NCBI RefSeq assembly: GCF_001713455.1
Contig: NZ_CP016464.1
Span: forward strand, 867,501 to 931,500
Reading direction: 5' to 3'
DNA length: 64,000 bases
Origin: Bosea sp. RAC05
GTDB taxonomy: Bacteria; Pseudomonadota; Alphaproteobacteria; Rhizobiales; Beijerinckiaceae
Each line of letters opens with the position of its first letter. Positions within the stretch are counted from its first letter, which is position 1. The notes under the pieces are model-generated. The model did no database searches. It had not been told where the DNA came from and saw only the letters and a list, made by a program, of their open reading frames with translations. This document shows, piece by piece, positions 1 through 9,266 of the stretch. Both the position numbers and the translations under genes were made by a program.

Positions 1-203
1 CGCGGGTCAGCATACATCGACGCCTGCGGTTGCTCGAGGTAGCGGACCGCCGCTTCCTTGATATGGGCCGGCGTATCGAACTTCGAGCCGAAGTCGATCA
101 CGCTGACGCCGCTCGCGCGCAACTCCCGGATGCGCCGCATCGATGCCAAGGAAGATGAGAACCGCATCCGCTCTAGGCGTGGCGCGAAGCTACGGTTGGA
201 CAT
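1..203 (-). CDS. PLP-dependent aminotransferase, N-terminal part (runs off the left edge)
   Basis: The first 67 codons of a gene read leftward, beginning at an ATG at 203. An SD-like GGAG lies 8 nt upstream of that ATG. The protein starts MSNRSFAPRLERMRF and contains IDFGSKFDTPAHIKEAA followed by a MYADPR stretch. This is the pattern of the N-terminal arm of class I/II (aspartate-type) aminotransferases, where a 'G.PDF.TP.HIKEAA' segment precedes 'Y....G'. The catalytic lysine lies outside the window. It starts 32 bp after the solute-binding-protein gene, so the two are probably one operon. An amino-acid or amino-acid-derivative substrate is inferred; the exact substrate is unknown. Confidence 0.75.
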   Translation of the reverse strand, partial: MSNRSFAPRLERMRFSSSLASMRRIRELRASGVSVIDFGSKFDTPAHIKEAAVRYLEQPQASMYADP

Positions 204-235
204 CGGCAGAACTCCGGGAACGGCGGACGCGCGCA

Positions 236-1165
236 TTACTTGTTTTTCAGCCAGTCCTCGATGCCGAACGGGCACTGGCCGTAGAGCACGGTCTTGGTCT
301 GCTCGGAGATTGGCAGCGCGAAGCCCGCCTTCGGCTTGTTCTCGCCGAACCACTCATCCCATAGCTTGTCGTACCCACCCGTATGGATGAAGTAGCAAAG
401 CGCATGGTCCACGGTGCGCTTCCACTTGGAATCGTTCTGCGGAAGGATGATACCATTGGGCGTGCACATCAGGTCGGGGCCGGAAACCGCCCATTCGTCC
501 GGGTTCTGTGCGCGCAACGCCAGCGACTTGAGTGCGACGTCGAGCGTAACATGCGCGTCGGTCCGACCCTGTTCCAGCGCGAGGAAGCCGACCGCATGTG
601 TCGGGAACGTCACGAGCTGCACTGGCGGTTTGATCTTGCCGGTCTGGCCCATTTCCGTGAGCAGCTTCTGCTCGACGCTGCCATTGGTGACGCCGATGCG
701 CTTGCCGGCGAGGTCGGAGACGGCGTTCACCGGCATGGACTTGCGATGCAGTGTCTTCACGCACACCGCGTTATTGATAAGCGAGAAGTCGACAACCTGC
801 TCGCGCTCGACGGTCTTGCCAGTCGAGCCCAGCACCCAGTCGAGCGATCCGTTGACGATGAGCGGGATGCGGGTCTGCGGCGTGACCTTCCGGAACTCCA
901 GTTCCAGCTTGGTGTCCATCTTCTTCTCGATCAGGGCGTGTAGAGCCCTGCTGAGATCGACAGCCCAGCCGGCGACCTCACCCTTCTCGTCGACATAGCC
1001 AAATGGAGGCGTGCCCTCCTGTGCGCCAGCGATGATCTTCTTGTTCTGCAGGACACGGTCGTACTTGCTCTGGACCTGGGCATCCGCAGTTGCCAGGGCG
1101 ATCGGCAGAAGGACGATGCCGGTTGCGAGGCGCAGGCCAACTTTGAGAAACAGGCGCAGGCTCAT
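236..1165 (-). CDS. ABC transporter substrate-binding protein, amino-acid (SBP_bac_3) type
   Basis: A 309-aa periplasmic binding protein. The ATG at 1165 was chosen over an upstream in-frame one because GGAGGGAC precedes it and a signal peptide starts right there: a positive N-terminus, a hydrophobic core LATGIVLLPIALA, and a likely cut after ATADA near residue 29. The mature part has the SBP_bac_3 pattern (KIIAGAQEGTPPFGYVDEKG, then GWAVDLSRAL, then later DWVLGSTGKTVEREQVVDFS). It should bind a polar amino acid or related small acid for an ABC importer, but no permease or ATPase gene is nearby. It is divergent from a LysR regulator and followed by an aminotransferase gene, which suggests capture and breakdown of one substrate together with hyuAB. 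The ligand is not readable from sequence. Confidence 0.85.
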   Translation of the reverse strand: MSLRLFLKVGLRLATGIVLLPIALATADAQVQSKYDRVLQNKKIIAGAQEGTPPFGYVDEKGEVAGWAVDLSRALHALIEKKMDTKLELEFRKVTPQTRIPLIVNGSLDWVLGSTGKTVEREQVVDFSLINNAVCVKTLHRKSMPVNAVSDLAGKRIGVTNGSVEQKLLTEMGQTGKIKPPVQLVTFPTHAVGFLALEQGRTDAHVTLDVALKSLALRAQNPDEWAVSGPDLMCTPNGIILPQNDSKWKRTVDHALCYFIHTGGYDKLWDEWFGENKPKAGFALPISEQTKTVLYGQCPFGIEDWLKNK

Positions 1166-1362
1166 CTCAGTCCCTCCACGGGATGATCGCCAGCGCCCCT
1201 CGGCGCTGTCGCAGGGATAGGTTCCGGGGATTCCACCGTTTTTTCTCGCTTCTTTCGGAAAGGCCCGTATTAGCGCGTGGCCGGTTTGGAATCCGCCGAA
1301 ACCCACGTTACCGGATTAAAGTGCTTGCTGCGGACGCGGCTTGTCCAATCCCCTGTTTGTAT

Positions 1363-1389
1363 AGCCGCAATCAGATTTATTTATCGGCT
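1363..1389. promoter_or_regulatory. candidate LysR operator, inverted repeat AGCCG-N17-CGGCT
   Basis: An imperfectly AT-rich stretch in the divergent promoter region between the binding-protein gene and the LysR gene carries AGCCG and CGGCT half-sites 17 nt apart. LysR proteins usually bind an interrupted dyad next to their own start, so this is a plausible autoregulatory site. The half-sites are short and chance occurrence is possible. Confidence 0.3.
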
Positions 1390-1427
1390 GCTTCACAGGT
1401 AGGACGACGTGCGACAGGATGCTGCGC

Positions 1428-2369
1428 ATGATCGACTTGCGGAACCTCGAGACCTTCGTCTGGGTGGCGCGGCTGGGCGGCTTCCGCCGCGCGGCCGCGA
1501 AGCTCAACATGACCCAGCCCGCCATCTCGGCGCGGATCTCGCTGCTGGAGCAGGACCTGCGCCTGCAATTGTTCGAGACGCGCCCGCGTCGCGGCGTGCT
1601 CACCCCGTCCGGGCAGGAATTGTTGCGCTATGCCGAACGCATCCTCACTCTGAAGGACGACATGTTGCGCGCCGTGGGCGGCAACACTTCCTACAAGGTC
1701 GCGCTCAAGATCGGCGTCCCGGAAAGCATCGTTCATACTTGGCTGGCGATTCTCGTAGACACGCTTTCGCGCAACTACCCCACTCTTACGCTCGATGTCG
1801 AAGTGGATTCCACGACGAACCTTCGGGAAAGTCTCTCCGCCGGCCGCCTCGACATCGCGATCACGAACGGGCCCTTCAACGATCCGAAGATCCGCTCGGA
1901 ACTACTATGCGCTTTCCCGATGGCGTGGATGGCAAGCACGTCGCTGCCGATTGCACGCAACGGCGCTGACCTTGCCTCGCTCACGGCCTATCCGGTCATC
2001 ACCTTCCGGCGCGGTTCGGCTCCCTATGCGACCGTGCGCGAGTTCCTCGACCGGAACGGGTTCGCGACAGCGCGCATGTTCGCAAGTTCTGCCATTGCTG
2101 GCATCGTGCGGATGGGGCTGGACGGTATCGGAACTTGCGTGCTGCCCGAGGGGGTCATCACCAGCGAATTGCAGGACGGGCGAATGACTGTCCTCGATGT
2201 CGGCATCGAACTTCCGCCGCTCGATTTCTACGTTAACGTATCGCGCGACACGGATGTCTGGCTCGCCCGCCAGGTCGTCGAGATGTCGATCCAGGTAGCG
2301 CGCGACTATCTTGACGAGCGGACATGGGGATCAAAGAAATTGATCGGCGGAATCCAAAATCAGGATTAG
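1428..2369 (+). CDS. LysR family transcriptional regulator
   Basis: A 313-aa LysR regulator. The N-terminal winged helix-turn-helix is clear: LRNLETFVWVARLGGFRRAA, then KLNMTQPAISARI at about residues 22-34, then the linker helix. It is followed by a periplasmic-binding-like effector domain. ATG 1428 is preferred because AGGA sits 8 nt upstream; ATG 1419 is in frame but worse placed. It is transcribed away from the binding-protein gene and toward hyuAB, which starts about 75 bp downstream. It probably controls both arms of this locus in response to the transported substrate or a metabolite of it. Confidence 0.9.
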   Translation: MIDLRNLETFVWVARLGGFRRAAAKLNMTQPAISARISLLEQDLRLQLFETRPRRGVLTPSGQELLRYAERILTLKDDMLRAVGGNTSYKVALKIGVPESIVHTWLAILVDTLSRNYPTLTLDVEVDSTTNLRESLSAGRLDIAITNGPFNDPKIRSELLCAFPMAWMASTSLPIARNGADLASLTAYPVITFRRGSAPYATVREFLDRNGFATARMFASSAIAGIVRMGLDGIGTCVLPEGVITSELQDGRMTVLDVGIELPPLDFYVNVSRDTDVWLARQVVEMSIQVARDYLDERTWGSKKLIGGIQNQD

Positions 2370-2445
2370 ACCCGCCCGCCCACTTGCCATGAAAGTCGCG
2401 CGGTTGCTCGCGTCACCCTGACGCCAGCTCGATCGGACTTCACCA

Positions 2446-4554
2446 ATGGATCCGCAGCATTCACGGGCGTTTCGTGTCGGCATTGATGTCGGCGGCACCT
2501 TCACTGACATCGTCGCCACCGGCAGTGACGGTCGCATCCTCGTGCGCAAGGTCGCCTCGACCACGGGCGACCTGAGCCTGGGCAGTTCGCGCGGCGTGTC
2601 CGAACTGCTTAACGAAAATGCCATCCGCGCCGATGAGGTCGATGTCGTCGTCCATGCCACGACCACCGCGACCAATGCCGTGCTCGAAGGCAAGGGAGCG
2701 CGCACCGCGCTCATCACCACGGCCGGCTTCCGTGACATTCTTGAGTTTCGGCGCGTGCGCGTGCCGGAATTGTACAATCTCGGCTACGTCAAGCCTGCCC
2801 CGCTCGTGCCGCGCAGCCTGCGCTTCGAGGTCTCGGAGCGACTGGGACCGCTCGGGGAGATTTGGCGGCCGCTCGACGAGGACAGCGTGCGCGTCGCCGC
2901 CGCGCGCATCCAAGCTTCCGGCGCCGAAGCGGTGGCGATCTGCCTGCTGCATTCCTATGTCAATCCCGAACATGAGAAGCGTGTGCGCGCTATCGTTGAG
3001 GAGATGCTGGGCGACAAGCTGTTCGTGACCTGCTCCCACGAGATCCTGCCCGAGATGCGCGAATACGAGCGCACGAGTACCACCGTCATTAACGCCTATC
3101 TCGGCCCGGTGATGAAGGCCTATCTCCAGCGCCTGGAGGAACGGCTGACTGGGCTCGGCACTGGACGTTCGCTGCACGTGATGACGTCCGGCGGCGGCCA
3201 GATGAGCCTGAAGGCCGCCATGAACAAGCCTGCCTATCTGGTCGAATCCGGTCCAGCGGCGGGCGTGATAGCTGCCGCGCGCATCGCGAAGCGCCTCGAC
3301 CTGCCCAACATCATCACGCTCGACATGGGTGGCACGACCGCGAAGACGGCGATCGTCGAGCATGCCGAGCCAGCCAAGACCAGCGAATTCGAGGTCGGCG
3401 CCGGCATCAACCTGTCGAGCAAGCTCGTGCGGGGCGCAGGTTACGCGATCAAGCTGCCATTCATCGACGTGTCGGAAATCGGCGCGGGCGGCGGCAGCAA
3501 AATCTGGTTCGACAAGGGCGGCGTACTCAAGGTCGGCCCCGAGAGCGCAGGCTCCGAGCCCGGCCCAGTCTGCTACGGCAAGGGCGGCACGGTCGCGACC
3601 CTGACCGATGCCTTCCTCACGCTCGGCTACGTCAACAGCAAATATCTCGTCGGCGGTGCGCTGGGTCTAGAGGCCGGCATCTCGCAGGAGGCCGTACGCG
3701 CGCAGGTCGCCGAGCCGCTCGGTATCGACCTGCGCGATGCGGCCTATGGGGCGGTGACCGTCGCGGTTGCCAACATGGTCCGTGCGGTCAAGTCGGTTTC
3801 GACCTATCGCGGCCGCGATCCACGCGGCTACACCCTCATCGCCTTCGGCGGCAACGGCCCCCTCGTCGGCGCGATGATCGCGCACGAATTGTCGATGCCG
3901 CGCGTGCTCGTGCCTCCCCATTCCGGCGTGCTCAGCGCCTACGGGCTGCTGATGGCCGATCACGAGCAGGAACTCGTGCGCTCCTATCCGGCCCGCACCG
4001 CCGAGTGCGATCCGGCGGCGCTCAATGCAGCCTATGAGGAACTCTCGCGCGAGGCGGTCGATACGCTGAGCGCAGAGGGTTTCGCGCCGCAGGATATCGA
4101 GGTCCGCCGCTTCGCCGACCTGCGGTATGTCGGCCAGGCCTATGAACTGACGGTTCCGGTCGCCGGCACCGGCGTGCCTGTCATGGCCGAGGTCGATGCA
4201 GCCTTCCATGAAGAGCACCGCAAGACCTATTCGCACATGTCGAAATCCGAGCCGGTCGGGCTTGTCAGCATCCGCATTGTCGCGAGTGTGCGCACGCCGC
4301 AGCCTGCCGAAGAGCCGGCCGACGCTCCGGAAGCCGCAGCGGACGCGCCTCCCGTGACGCGGGATGTCTATTTCGGTGCCGTGCGCGGGCTGCATGCAGT
4401 GCCCGTGCTGCGCCGCGCTGGTCTGCGCGAGGGCGAACGCGCCGGGCCGCTGCTGGTCGAGGAATACGACTCGACCTGCCTTGTGCCGCCGGGAGCAACC
4501 GCGCGGGTCGACCGCTGGAACAACATCGTCATCACGCTGGAGCCCCGCGCATGA
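2446..4554 (+). CDS. hyuA: hydantoinase/oxoprolinase subunit A
   Basis: A 702-aa protein of the HyuA family, the ATP-dependent hydantoinase/5-oxoprolinase A subunit. The N-terminal domain begins RVGIDVGGTFTDIVA, the first ASKHA-type phosphate loop. The second loop, TLDMGGTTAKTAIV, lies near residue 290, and GAGGGSKIW and EPGPVCYG follow. Members hydrolyse a cyclic amide (hydantoin, 5-oxoproline) or carboxylate a small ketone, using ATP with a B subunit. It overlaps hyuB by four bases (ATGA), so the subunits are translationally coupled. Length and motifs are normal. The substrate cannot be assigned; the neighbouring amino-acid-type binding protein and aminotransferase favour an amino-acid-derived cyclic amide. 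Confidence 0.93.
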   Translation: MDPQHSRAFRVGIDVGGTFTDIVATGSDGRILVRKVASTTGDLSLGSSRGVSELLNENAIRADEVDVVVHATTTATNAVLEGKGARTALITTAGFRDILEFRRVRVPELYNLGYVKPAPLVPRSLRFEVSERLGPLGEIWRPLDEDSVRVAAARIQASGAEAVAICLLHSYVNPEHEKRVRAIVEEMLGDKLFVTCSHEILPEMREYERTSTTVINAYLGPVMKAYLQRLEERLTGLGTGRSLHVMTSGGGQMSLKAAMNKPAYLVESGPAAGVIAAARIAKRLDLPNIITLDMGGTTAKTAIVEHAEPAKTSEFEVGAGINLSSKLVRGAGYAIKLPFIDVSEIGAGGGSKIWFDKGGVLKVGPESAGSEPGPVCYGKGGTVATLTDAFLTLGYVNSKYLVGGALGLEAGISQEAVRAQVAEPLGIDLRDAAYGAVTVAVANMVRAVKSVSTYRGRDPRGYTLIAFGGNGPLVGAMIAHELSMPRVLVPPHSGVLSAYGLLMADHEQELVRSYPARTAECDPAALNAAYEELSREAVDTLSAEGFAPQDIEVRRFADLRYVGQAYELTVPVAGTGVPVMAEVDAAFHEEHRKTYSHMSKSEPVGLVSIRIVASVRTPQPAEEPADAPEAAADAPPVTRDVYFGAVRGLHAVPVLRRAGLREGERAGPLLVEEYDSTCLVPPGATARVDRWNNIVITLEPRA

Positions 4555-6371
4555 GCAGACGCTTCGACCCTATCACGCTCGACGTGATCCAGAACGCGCT
4601 CGGCTCGATCGCCGACGAACTGGCGCTCGTCATCATGCGCTCGGCCTATTCCAACATCGTGCGCGACGCGATGGATTACTCCACTGCCGTCTGTGACCAT
4701 GAAGGCAGGACGGTTGCACAGGGCCTGACGACGCCCGTGCATCTCGGCTCTTTCCCGGATGCAATGCGCGCTTTGGTCTCGCAGTTCGCAGGCCGCATGT
4801 CAGATGGGGACATCTTCATCTTCAACGACCCCTATGGGGCCGGCGGCATGCACCTGCCGGACTTCTACATCGTGAAGCCTGTCTTCGTCGGTAGCTGCGT
4901 CGAGGGCTACATCGCGACGCTCGCCCACCAATGCGACATAGGTGGCCTCGCCCCCGGTGGCATGGCCGTGTTCGCAACGGAAATCTATCAGGAAGGGCTG
5001 CGCATCCCGATTCTGAAGCTGCACGATGCGGGCGTAGCAAACGAGGCCATCCCTCAGATCGTTGCGAAAAACTCCCGCCAGCCGGTCGAGGTGCTGGGCG
5101 ATATACGCGCGCAGATCGCTGCCTGCGGCAATGGCGAGAAGGGCCTGCGGCAACTGATCGAACGCTACGGTGTCGACGAGTTCCGTCGCTACACCGCCGA
5201 ATTGCACGACTATGCCGAACGCCTGATCCGGGCCGAGATCAGCGCCTTGCCCGACGGCACCTACGAATTCGAGGATTTTTTGGACGGGCTGGGCGAGAAC
5301 CCCGAACCGATCCGCTTCAAATGCGCGCTGATCATCGCCGGGGACCACATTACCGTCGATTGGGAGGGCACCTCTCCGCAGGTCAAGGCGGCGATCAACG
5401 GCCCGATCCCGACCACGCATGCCATGGCCTATCTCGCCGTGCGCTGCGCCATCGGCGTCGCAATCCCCAATTGCGAAGGCTATATGCGCGCCATCACTGT
5501 CAAGGCACCCAAGGGCTCGATCGTGAACCCGAACGAGCCGGCCGCATGCGGCGCGCGCGGCGTCATCTGCTTTCGCATGTATGACGCCATGCTGGGCGCG
5601 TTCTCGCAGATCCTGCCCAACCGCATCCCCGCAGCCAACGAGGGCGGCTCGTCAGCACCACACATTGCGGGCCGCACGCGCGACAACCGGCCGTTCCTGA
5701 TCTCCGGCGGGCTGATGGGCTGCTGGGGCGGCAGCGCCGTGCGCGATGGGCAGGAAGGCATCTCCAATCCGGCCGCCAATCTCGGCAACGCGCCGATCGA
5801 ACTGGTGGAATCACGCCTGCCCGTCGAGATTACCTGCTATTCCTTCGTGCAGAATTCCGGCGGCCCCGGACGGCATCGGGGTGGCGTCGCGCTGATGCGC
5901 GGATACCGCCTACTCGAGGAGGAGGCGGAACTCGTGATGCGCTCCGACCGGCGTGCCGTTTTGCCCTATGGCCTCTTCGGCGGCGAGCCGGGCACGCCTT
6001 CCTGGAATTTCATCAATCCCGGCCCCGACCAGGTCGTCCTACCCGTCTGTCCGTTCGCGAGCGTGCCGATGAAGCAGGACGATATCTTCCTGCACATCCA
6101 GGCCGGTGCCGGTGGCTATGGCGACCCGCTCGAGCGGGCGCCGGCGAAGGTGCTTCTCGACTTGCTCAACGAACTCATCACGACCGACTATGCCTCGGAC
6201 GTTTACGGCGTGGTCATCGTGGATGGGGCCGTAGACGAGGTTGCGACGGGGGAACGGCGGCGCGCGCTGGCATCCGGCGGCGCGATCGCCAAAGCGAGCT
6301 ATCTCGACCATTTCGCCAGGTCCACATGCACCGAGGGTCTGGCAAGGAAGCCGAACGCCAGTCCTACCTAA
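4551..6371 (+). CDS. hyuB: hydantoinase/oxoprolinase subunit B
   Basis: A 606-aa HyuB family protein. It has the typical N-terminus (FDPITLDVIQNALGSIADEL), then MRSAYSNIVRDAMDYSTAVCD, FNDPYGAGGMHLPDFY and, in the C-terminal half, NSGGPGRHRGGVAL, all diagnostic of the family. It starts inside the hyuA stop codon and pairs with HyuA to form the ATP-dependent enzyme. It appears intact and full length. The DNA after it is non-coding until the tRNA gene. Confidence 0.93.
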   Translation: MSRRFDPITLDVIQNALGSIADELALVIMRSAYSNIVRDAMDYSTAVCDHEGRTVAQGLTTPVHLGSFPDAMRALVSQFAGRMSDGDIFIFNDPYGAGGMHLPDFYIVKPVFVGSCVEGYIATLAHQCDIGGLAPGGMAVFATEIYQEGLRIPILKLHDAGVANEAIPQIVAKNSRQPVEVLGDIRAQIAACGNGEKGLRQLIERYGVDEFRRYTAELHDYAERLIRAEISALPDGTYEFEDFLDGLGENPEPIRFKCALIIAGDHITVDWEGTSPQVKAAINGPIPTTHAMAYLAVRCAIGVAIPNCEGYMRAITVKAPKGSIVNPNEPAACGARGVICFRMYDAMLGAFSQILPNRIPAANEGGSSAPHIAGRTRDNRPFLISGGLMGCWGGSAVRDGQEGISNPAANLGNAPIELVESRLPVEITCYSFVQNSGGPGRHRGGVALMRGYRLLEEEAELVMRSDRRAVLPYGLFGGEPGTPSWNFINPGPDQVVLPVCPFASVPMKQDDIFLHIQAGAGGYGDPLERAPAKVLLDLLNELITTDYASDVYGVVIVDGAVDEVATGERRRALASGGAIAKASYLDHFARSTCTEGLARKPNASPT

Positions 6372-6576
6372 TTGGTGAATTGATAGACGACAGCACCGAT
6401 CAACGATGCAGAAGTCGTTCCCAGAGGAGCTCAGTCGCAAAGGCGTGGTCGCAGCACCAATGCGAATGCCAAGTCGACATTTCTAGCCGTGGCTACTCGG
6501 TGGCTATCCGAGTCAGCCGCCCCCAATGTAAACAGGCGCGTGCAGTAAATTACTGTAATGAATTCAAATGTTTAAA

Positions 6577-6653
6577 TGGCGCGCCCGACACGATTCGAAC
6601 GTGTGACCTTTGCCTTCGGAGGGCAACGCTCTATCCAGCTGAGCTACGGGCGC
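6577..6653 (-). tRNA. tRNA-Arg, anticodon CCG, CCA encoded
   Basis: A 77-nt tRNA on the minus strand. The acceptor stem GCGCCCG pairs with CGGGCGC, the D arm is GCTCAGCTGGATAGAGC, the anticodon loop is CTCCGAA (CCG anticodon), the T arm is ACACG-TTCGAAT-CGTGT, and a genomic CCA follows. All four arms pair, so the gene looks functional. Two 5'-half copies lie at 18.0 and 25.1 kb. Confidence 0.97.
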
Positions 6654-6666
6654 AATCCGTGGATGC

Positions 6667-6695
6667 TGGATAGCCGATCGCGCGGCGCGGGGCAA
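6667..6695 (-). promoter_or_regulatory. promoter of tRNA-Arg (-35 TTGCCC, 17 bp, -10 TATCCA)
   Basis: Read leftward: TTGCCC at 6695-6690, a 17-bp spacer, and TATCCA at 6672-6667, ending 13 bp before the tRNA 5' end. Position and spacing suit a housekeeping sigma factor. The same boxes are kept at 18.0 kb. Confidence 0.6.
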
Positions 6696-6727
6696 CGAGG
6701 GAATTGCGACTGAGCAAGGGCCGTTCA

Positions 6728-6765
6728 GGCAAGGGTCACACGTTCGGACCGTGTCGGGCGCGCCG
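6728..6765 (+). repeat. tRNA-Arg 3'-half-like segment, opposite strand to the tRNA
   Basis: On the plus strand, 38 nt resemble the last half of the tRNA-Arg at 6577 (variable region, T arm, 3' acceptor strand) with only a few mismatches. The T stem ACACG/CGTGT is intact, while the loop reads TTCGGAC instead of TTCGAAT. There is no matching 5' half on this strand, so it is not a tRNA gene. Similar segments occur at 18121 and 25230. Confidence 0.6.
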
Positions 6766-6778
6766 CGGTTGTGGCGCG

Positions 6779-8397
6779 TCATCCTTTCCGGAAGTCGTCG
6801 AGAAACTCCGACGCAGGCTCGACGCCGGTTACAAGCAAGTGATCCCGGGCGCGGGTGCAGGCGACGTAGAGCAGGTGCCGTTCCGTGTTGTAGACTTCTT
6901 CGAGATCGGCATCGTCGGCCACGCTCTCGATGCGCTCCTGCAGCGGGATGACCTCATCGTTGCACGCCATGACGACCACGGAGCGGAACTCCAGTCCCTT
7001 CGCGAAATGCATGGTCGCGATCGCGATTGCACCATCCTCGATCTCGACCTTGTCGTTCAGTTCTACGAATGCCGCACCGGCTAGCTTGATCGCTGCCCTC
7101 GCTCGTTTGATTTCGGCATCCGACCGAACGACGACACCCATTTCGTGCGGCCTGCAGCCTTCGGCAAGCCGCTTCGAGATCCAGGCTGAGACTACCCCAG
7201 CCTCATGCTCCGGACTGCCGGCGATCACGACGTCTGGCGGCGCTCCGTCGAACATCGATACGGTGCCGCGACGGCCTTCCGTGTTGCCGTCAATATCCGA
7301 GATGGTGCCTGGCAACAGCCTGTCGGCGTGAGAGCGGATCTGATGCGATGTGCGGTAGTTGATCCGCAGCGTGAACGAGCGCCCGCGCACGTCGAGGCCC
7401 AGAGCCTTCCAGGAGAAGGGCTGTTGGAAGATCCGCTGACCTAGATCGCCGGCGAAGAACAGGCCATCCGGCCGCTCCCCCGTCAGCGCTGCCAGGAAGC
7501 GTGCCTCGGCGACGCCGAGGTCCTGAGCCTCGTCGACGACCGCATGATCGAAGGGACGCGCCTTGCCGCTCGCCAGATGCTCCGTAAGCCGGCCGAAGAT
7601 GTCTGCCCAGGTGACGAGCTTGCGCTCTGCCATTGCCGCCCGCGCCTGCTCGAAGATGGTCCAGAGCGCCTCGCGCTGTTTGCCGCCGATACGCGTCTTG
7701 CGACCCAGCCGGGAGACATCGCGATAGGCCTCCCAGTTCTTGAGCTGCCAAGCGTCAGCGATGTCGGTCCATTCGCCGAACAGGAAATGCACCGAGAACT
7801 TTTGCTCCGGGAACTCGGCTGCCGCCTTGGTGAGGAAGTTACGGACCAGCGATGCCGAGGCGATCTGGGGCTGGCCGAACCATTCGGTGTAAAGCTCGTA
7901 TCCGAGCGCCGTCAGCGCCTTCACGGCGATGTGCGTGCAACAGCATCGTCGGATGGCACCAGGGTCAACAGCTTGGCGCGCAGTGCGTTCGCGAGCGGCT
8001 TCGAGAAGGTGGTGAGAAGCACGCGGCTGGTTGGATTGGCGCGCGCCAGATGGACGGCACGGTGAAGGGCGACAATCGTCTTGCCGGTTCCGGCCGAACC
8101 AGAGACGCGTGCAGGACCGGTGAAGGCACGCTCGACCAGCGCACTCTGTGCCGGGTGCAGGAACACTGCCCATCTGTCCCAAGGATAGTCGAGAGCCTGC
8201 CGGAGCTCCTCAGCATTGGTGAGCACGCGGAAGCGGCGCTGAGCGTCGGGGTGCGCGAAAGGATCGGCTTCGGCTGGCACCGGCTGCGGCGGCACCCCGC
8301 CAGCGGATAAGTCACCAGCCAACAGGCATGCGAAAGGGCGAACTGCGCGGCGAACACGGCCGGTCGACTGAACTCTGAAATGGGGCAGATGTGCCAT
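6779..8397 (-). pseudogene. UvrD/Rep-like helicase, truncated and frameshifted
   Basis: Remains of a superfamily 1 helicase. The upstream part (about 8330 down to 7930) encodes LDYPWDRWAVFLHPAQ and the Walker A segment GSAGTGKTIVALHRA, then runs into a stop. The rest continues in another frame from about 7935 to 6779 with the Walker B motif HAVVDEAQDLG, INYRTSHQIR, MHFAKGLEF and the C-terminal motif LYVACTRARDHLLV. The frameshift lies at about 7925-7940. Relatives carry a further ~200-residue N-terminal domain that is absent. Upstream of about 8300 another frame reads FAAQFALSHACWLVTYPLAG, which looks like a helix from an MFS transporter, so the 5' end may be a deletion junction. Full-length function is therefore lost. 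The C-terminal 330 codons remain open. Confidence 0.8.
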
Positions 8398-8471
8398 CGA
8401 GGCTGAGAGGCGCTCGCGTCGCGCTCTTGCGTCTCAGGGCAAACGACGATGCCTGCCGTGGCCCTTGCCCT

Positions 8472-9266
8472 TCAGCCCCGCGGCCAATGCAGCGCGTCCA
8501 GCGTCGCCTCAAGCAGGGTCGGATCGCCCAGAGCCAACATGCCGTTGGCATGGAGAGCGTCCAAGCCGTCGAGCGCTCTGACGATGCCCCCTGCTCCCGC
8601 GACAAGTGGTATATGCGCGGCGATGTCGTAGATCTCGAACCCGCCCCAGCCGATCGCGATGTCGATATGCCCCTCCGCCAGCATCGCCAGCGAGAAGCAA
8701 TCGCCGCCATAGACCAGCATGCGCACCGCCGCGCCGAGGCGCTCGACAGCGGCATGGGCAACGGGGTCCCGTGCGATCGACGAACTCACCCAGACCGTCG
8801 CATCGGACAGCGATGGGCACGCTCTCGTCCTGAGCGGAAAGATTCGGTTCTCCCGCCGACAGAAGGAGCGCTCGCCATCGCCCCAGTAGCGCTCGCGCAA
8901 GAACGGTTGATCGAGAAGGCCAAGGACGGCTTCGCCGTTCCTCAGCAAGGCGATCAAGGTGCCCCAGACGGGCTGGCCGGAGATGAAGGCTTTCGTGCCA
9001 TCGATCGGGTCGATCACCCAGACATACTCGGCGTCGACGTTGTGGCGACCGAATTCCTCGCCGATGATGCCATGCTTCGGGTGGTGGGCCCCAATCAGTG
9101 CACGGATGGCGCGCTCTGCCGCCCGATCCGCCTCCGTGACGGGGTCGAAGCCGGAGGACGAGCCCTTGTCGGTGATAGCCGGCATGGCGCGATACCAGGG
9201 CAGGATCGCCGGGCCCGAGGCATCGGCGAGGCGATGAGCAAAACTGAGCAGGTCCGGCTCGGTCAT
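8472..9266 (-). CDS. hisN: HisN-like inositol-monophosphatase family phosphatase
   Basis: A 264-aa Mg-dependent phosphatase of the inositol monophosphatase superfamily, closest in pattern to long-form histidinol-phosphatases. Metal-site motifs are intact: FDPVTEADRAAE (about residues 40-51), IGEEFG, and WVIDPIDGTKAF (about 83-94), with a C-terminal IYDIAAHIPLV. Its ATG overlaps the permease stop by four bases, making it the last gene of the phnS-phnT-phnU operon. That context suggests a role in the phosphonate pathway, for example on a phosphorylated intermediate, rather than histidine synthesis. This is inference; sequence alone does not separate the two. Gene symbol by family only. Confidence 0.8.
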   Translation of the reverse strand: MTEPDLLSFAHRLADASGPAILPWYRAMPAITDKGSSSGFDPVTEADRAAERAIRALIGAHHPKHGIIGEEFGRHNVDAEYVWVIDPIDGTKAFISGQPVWGTLIALLRNGEAVLGLLDQPFLRERYWGDGERSFCRRENRIFPLRTRACPSLSDATVWVSSSIARDPVAHAAVERLGAAVRMLVYGGDCFSLAMLAEGHIDIAIGWGGFEIYDIAAHIPLVAGAGGIVRALDGLDALHANGMLALGDPTLLEATLDALHWPRG

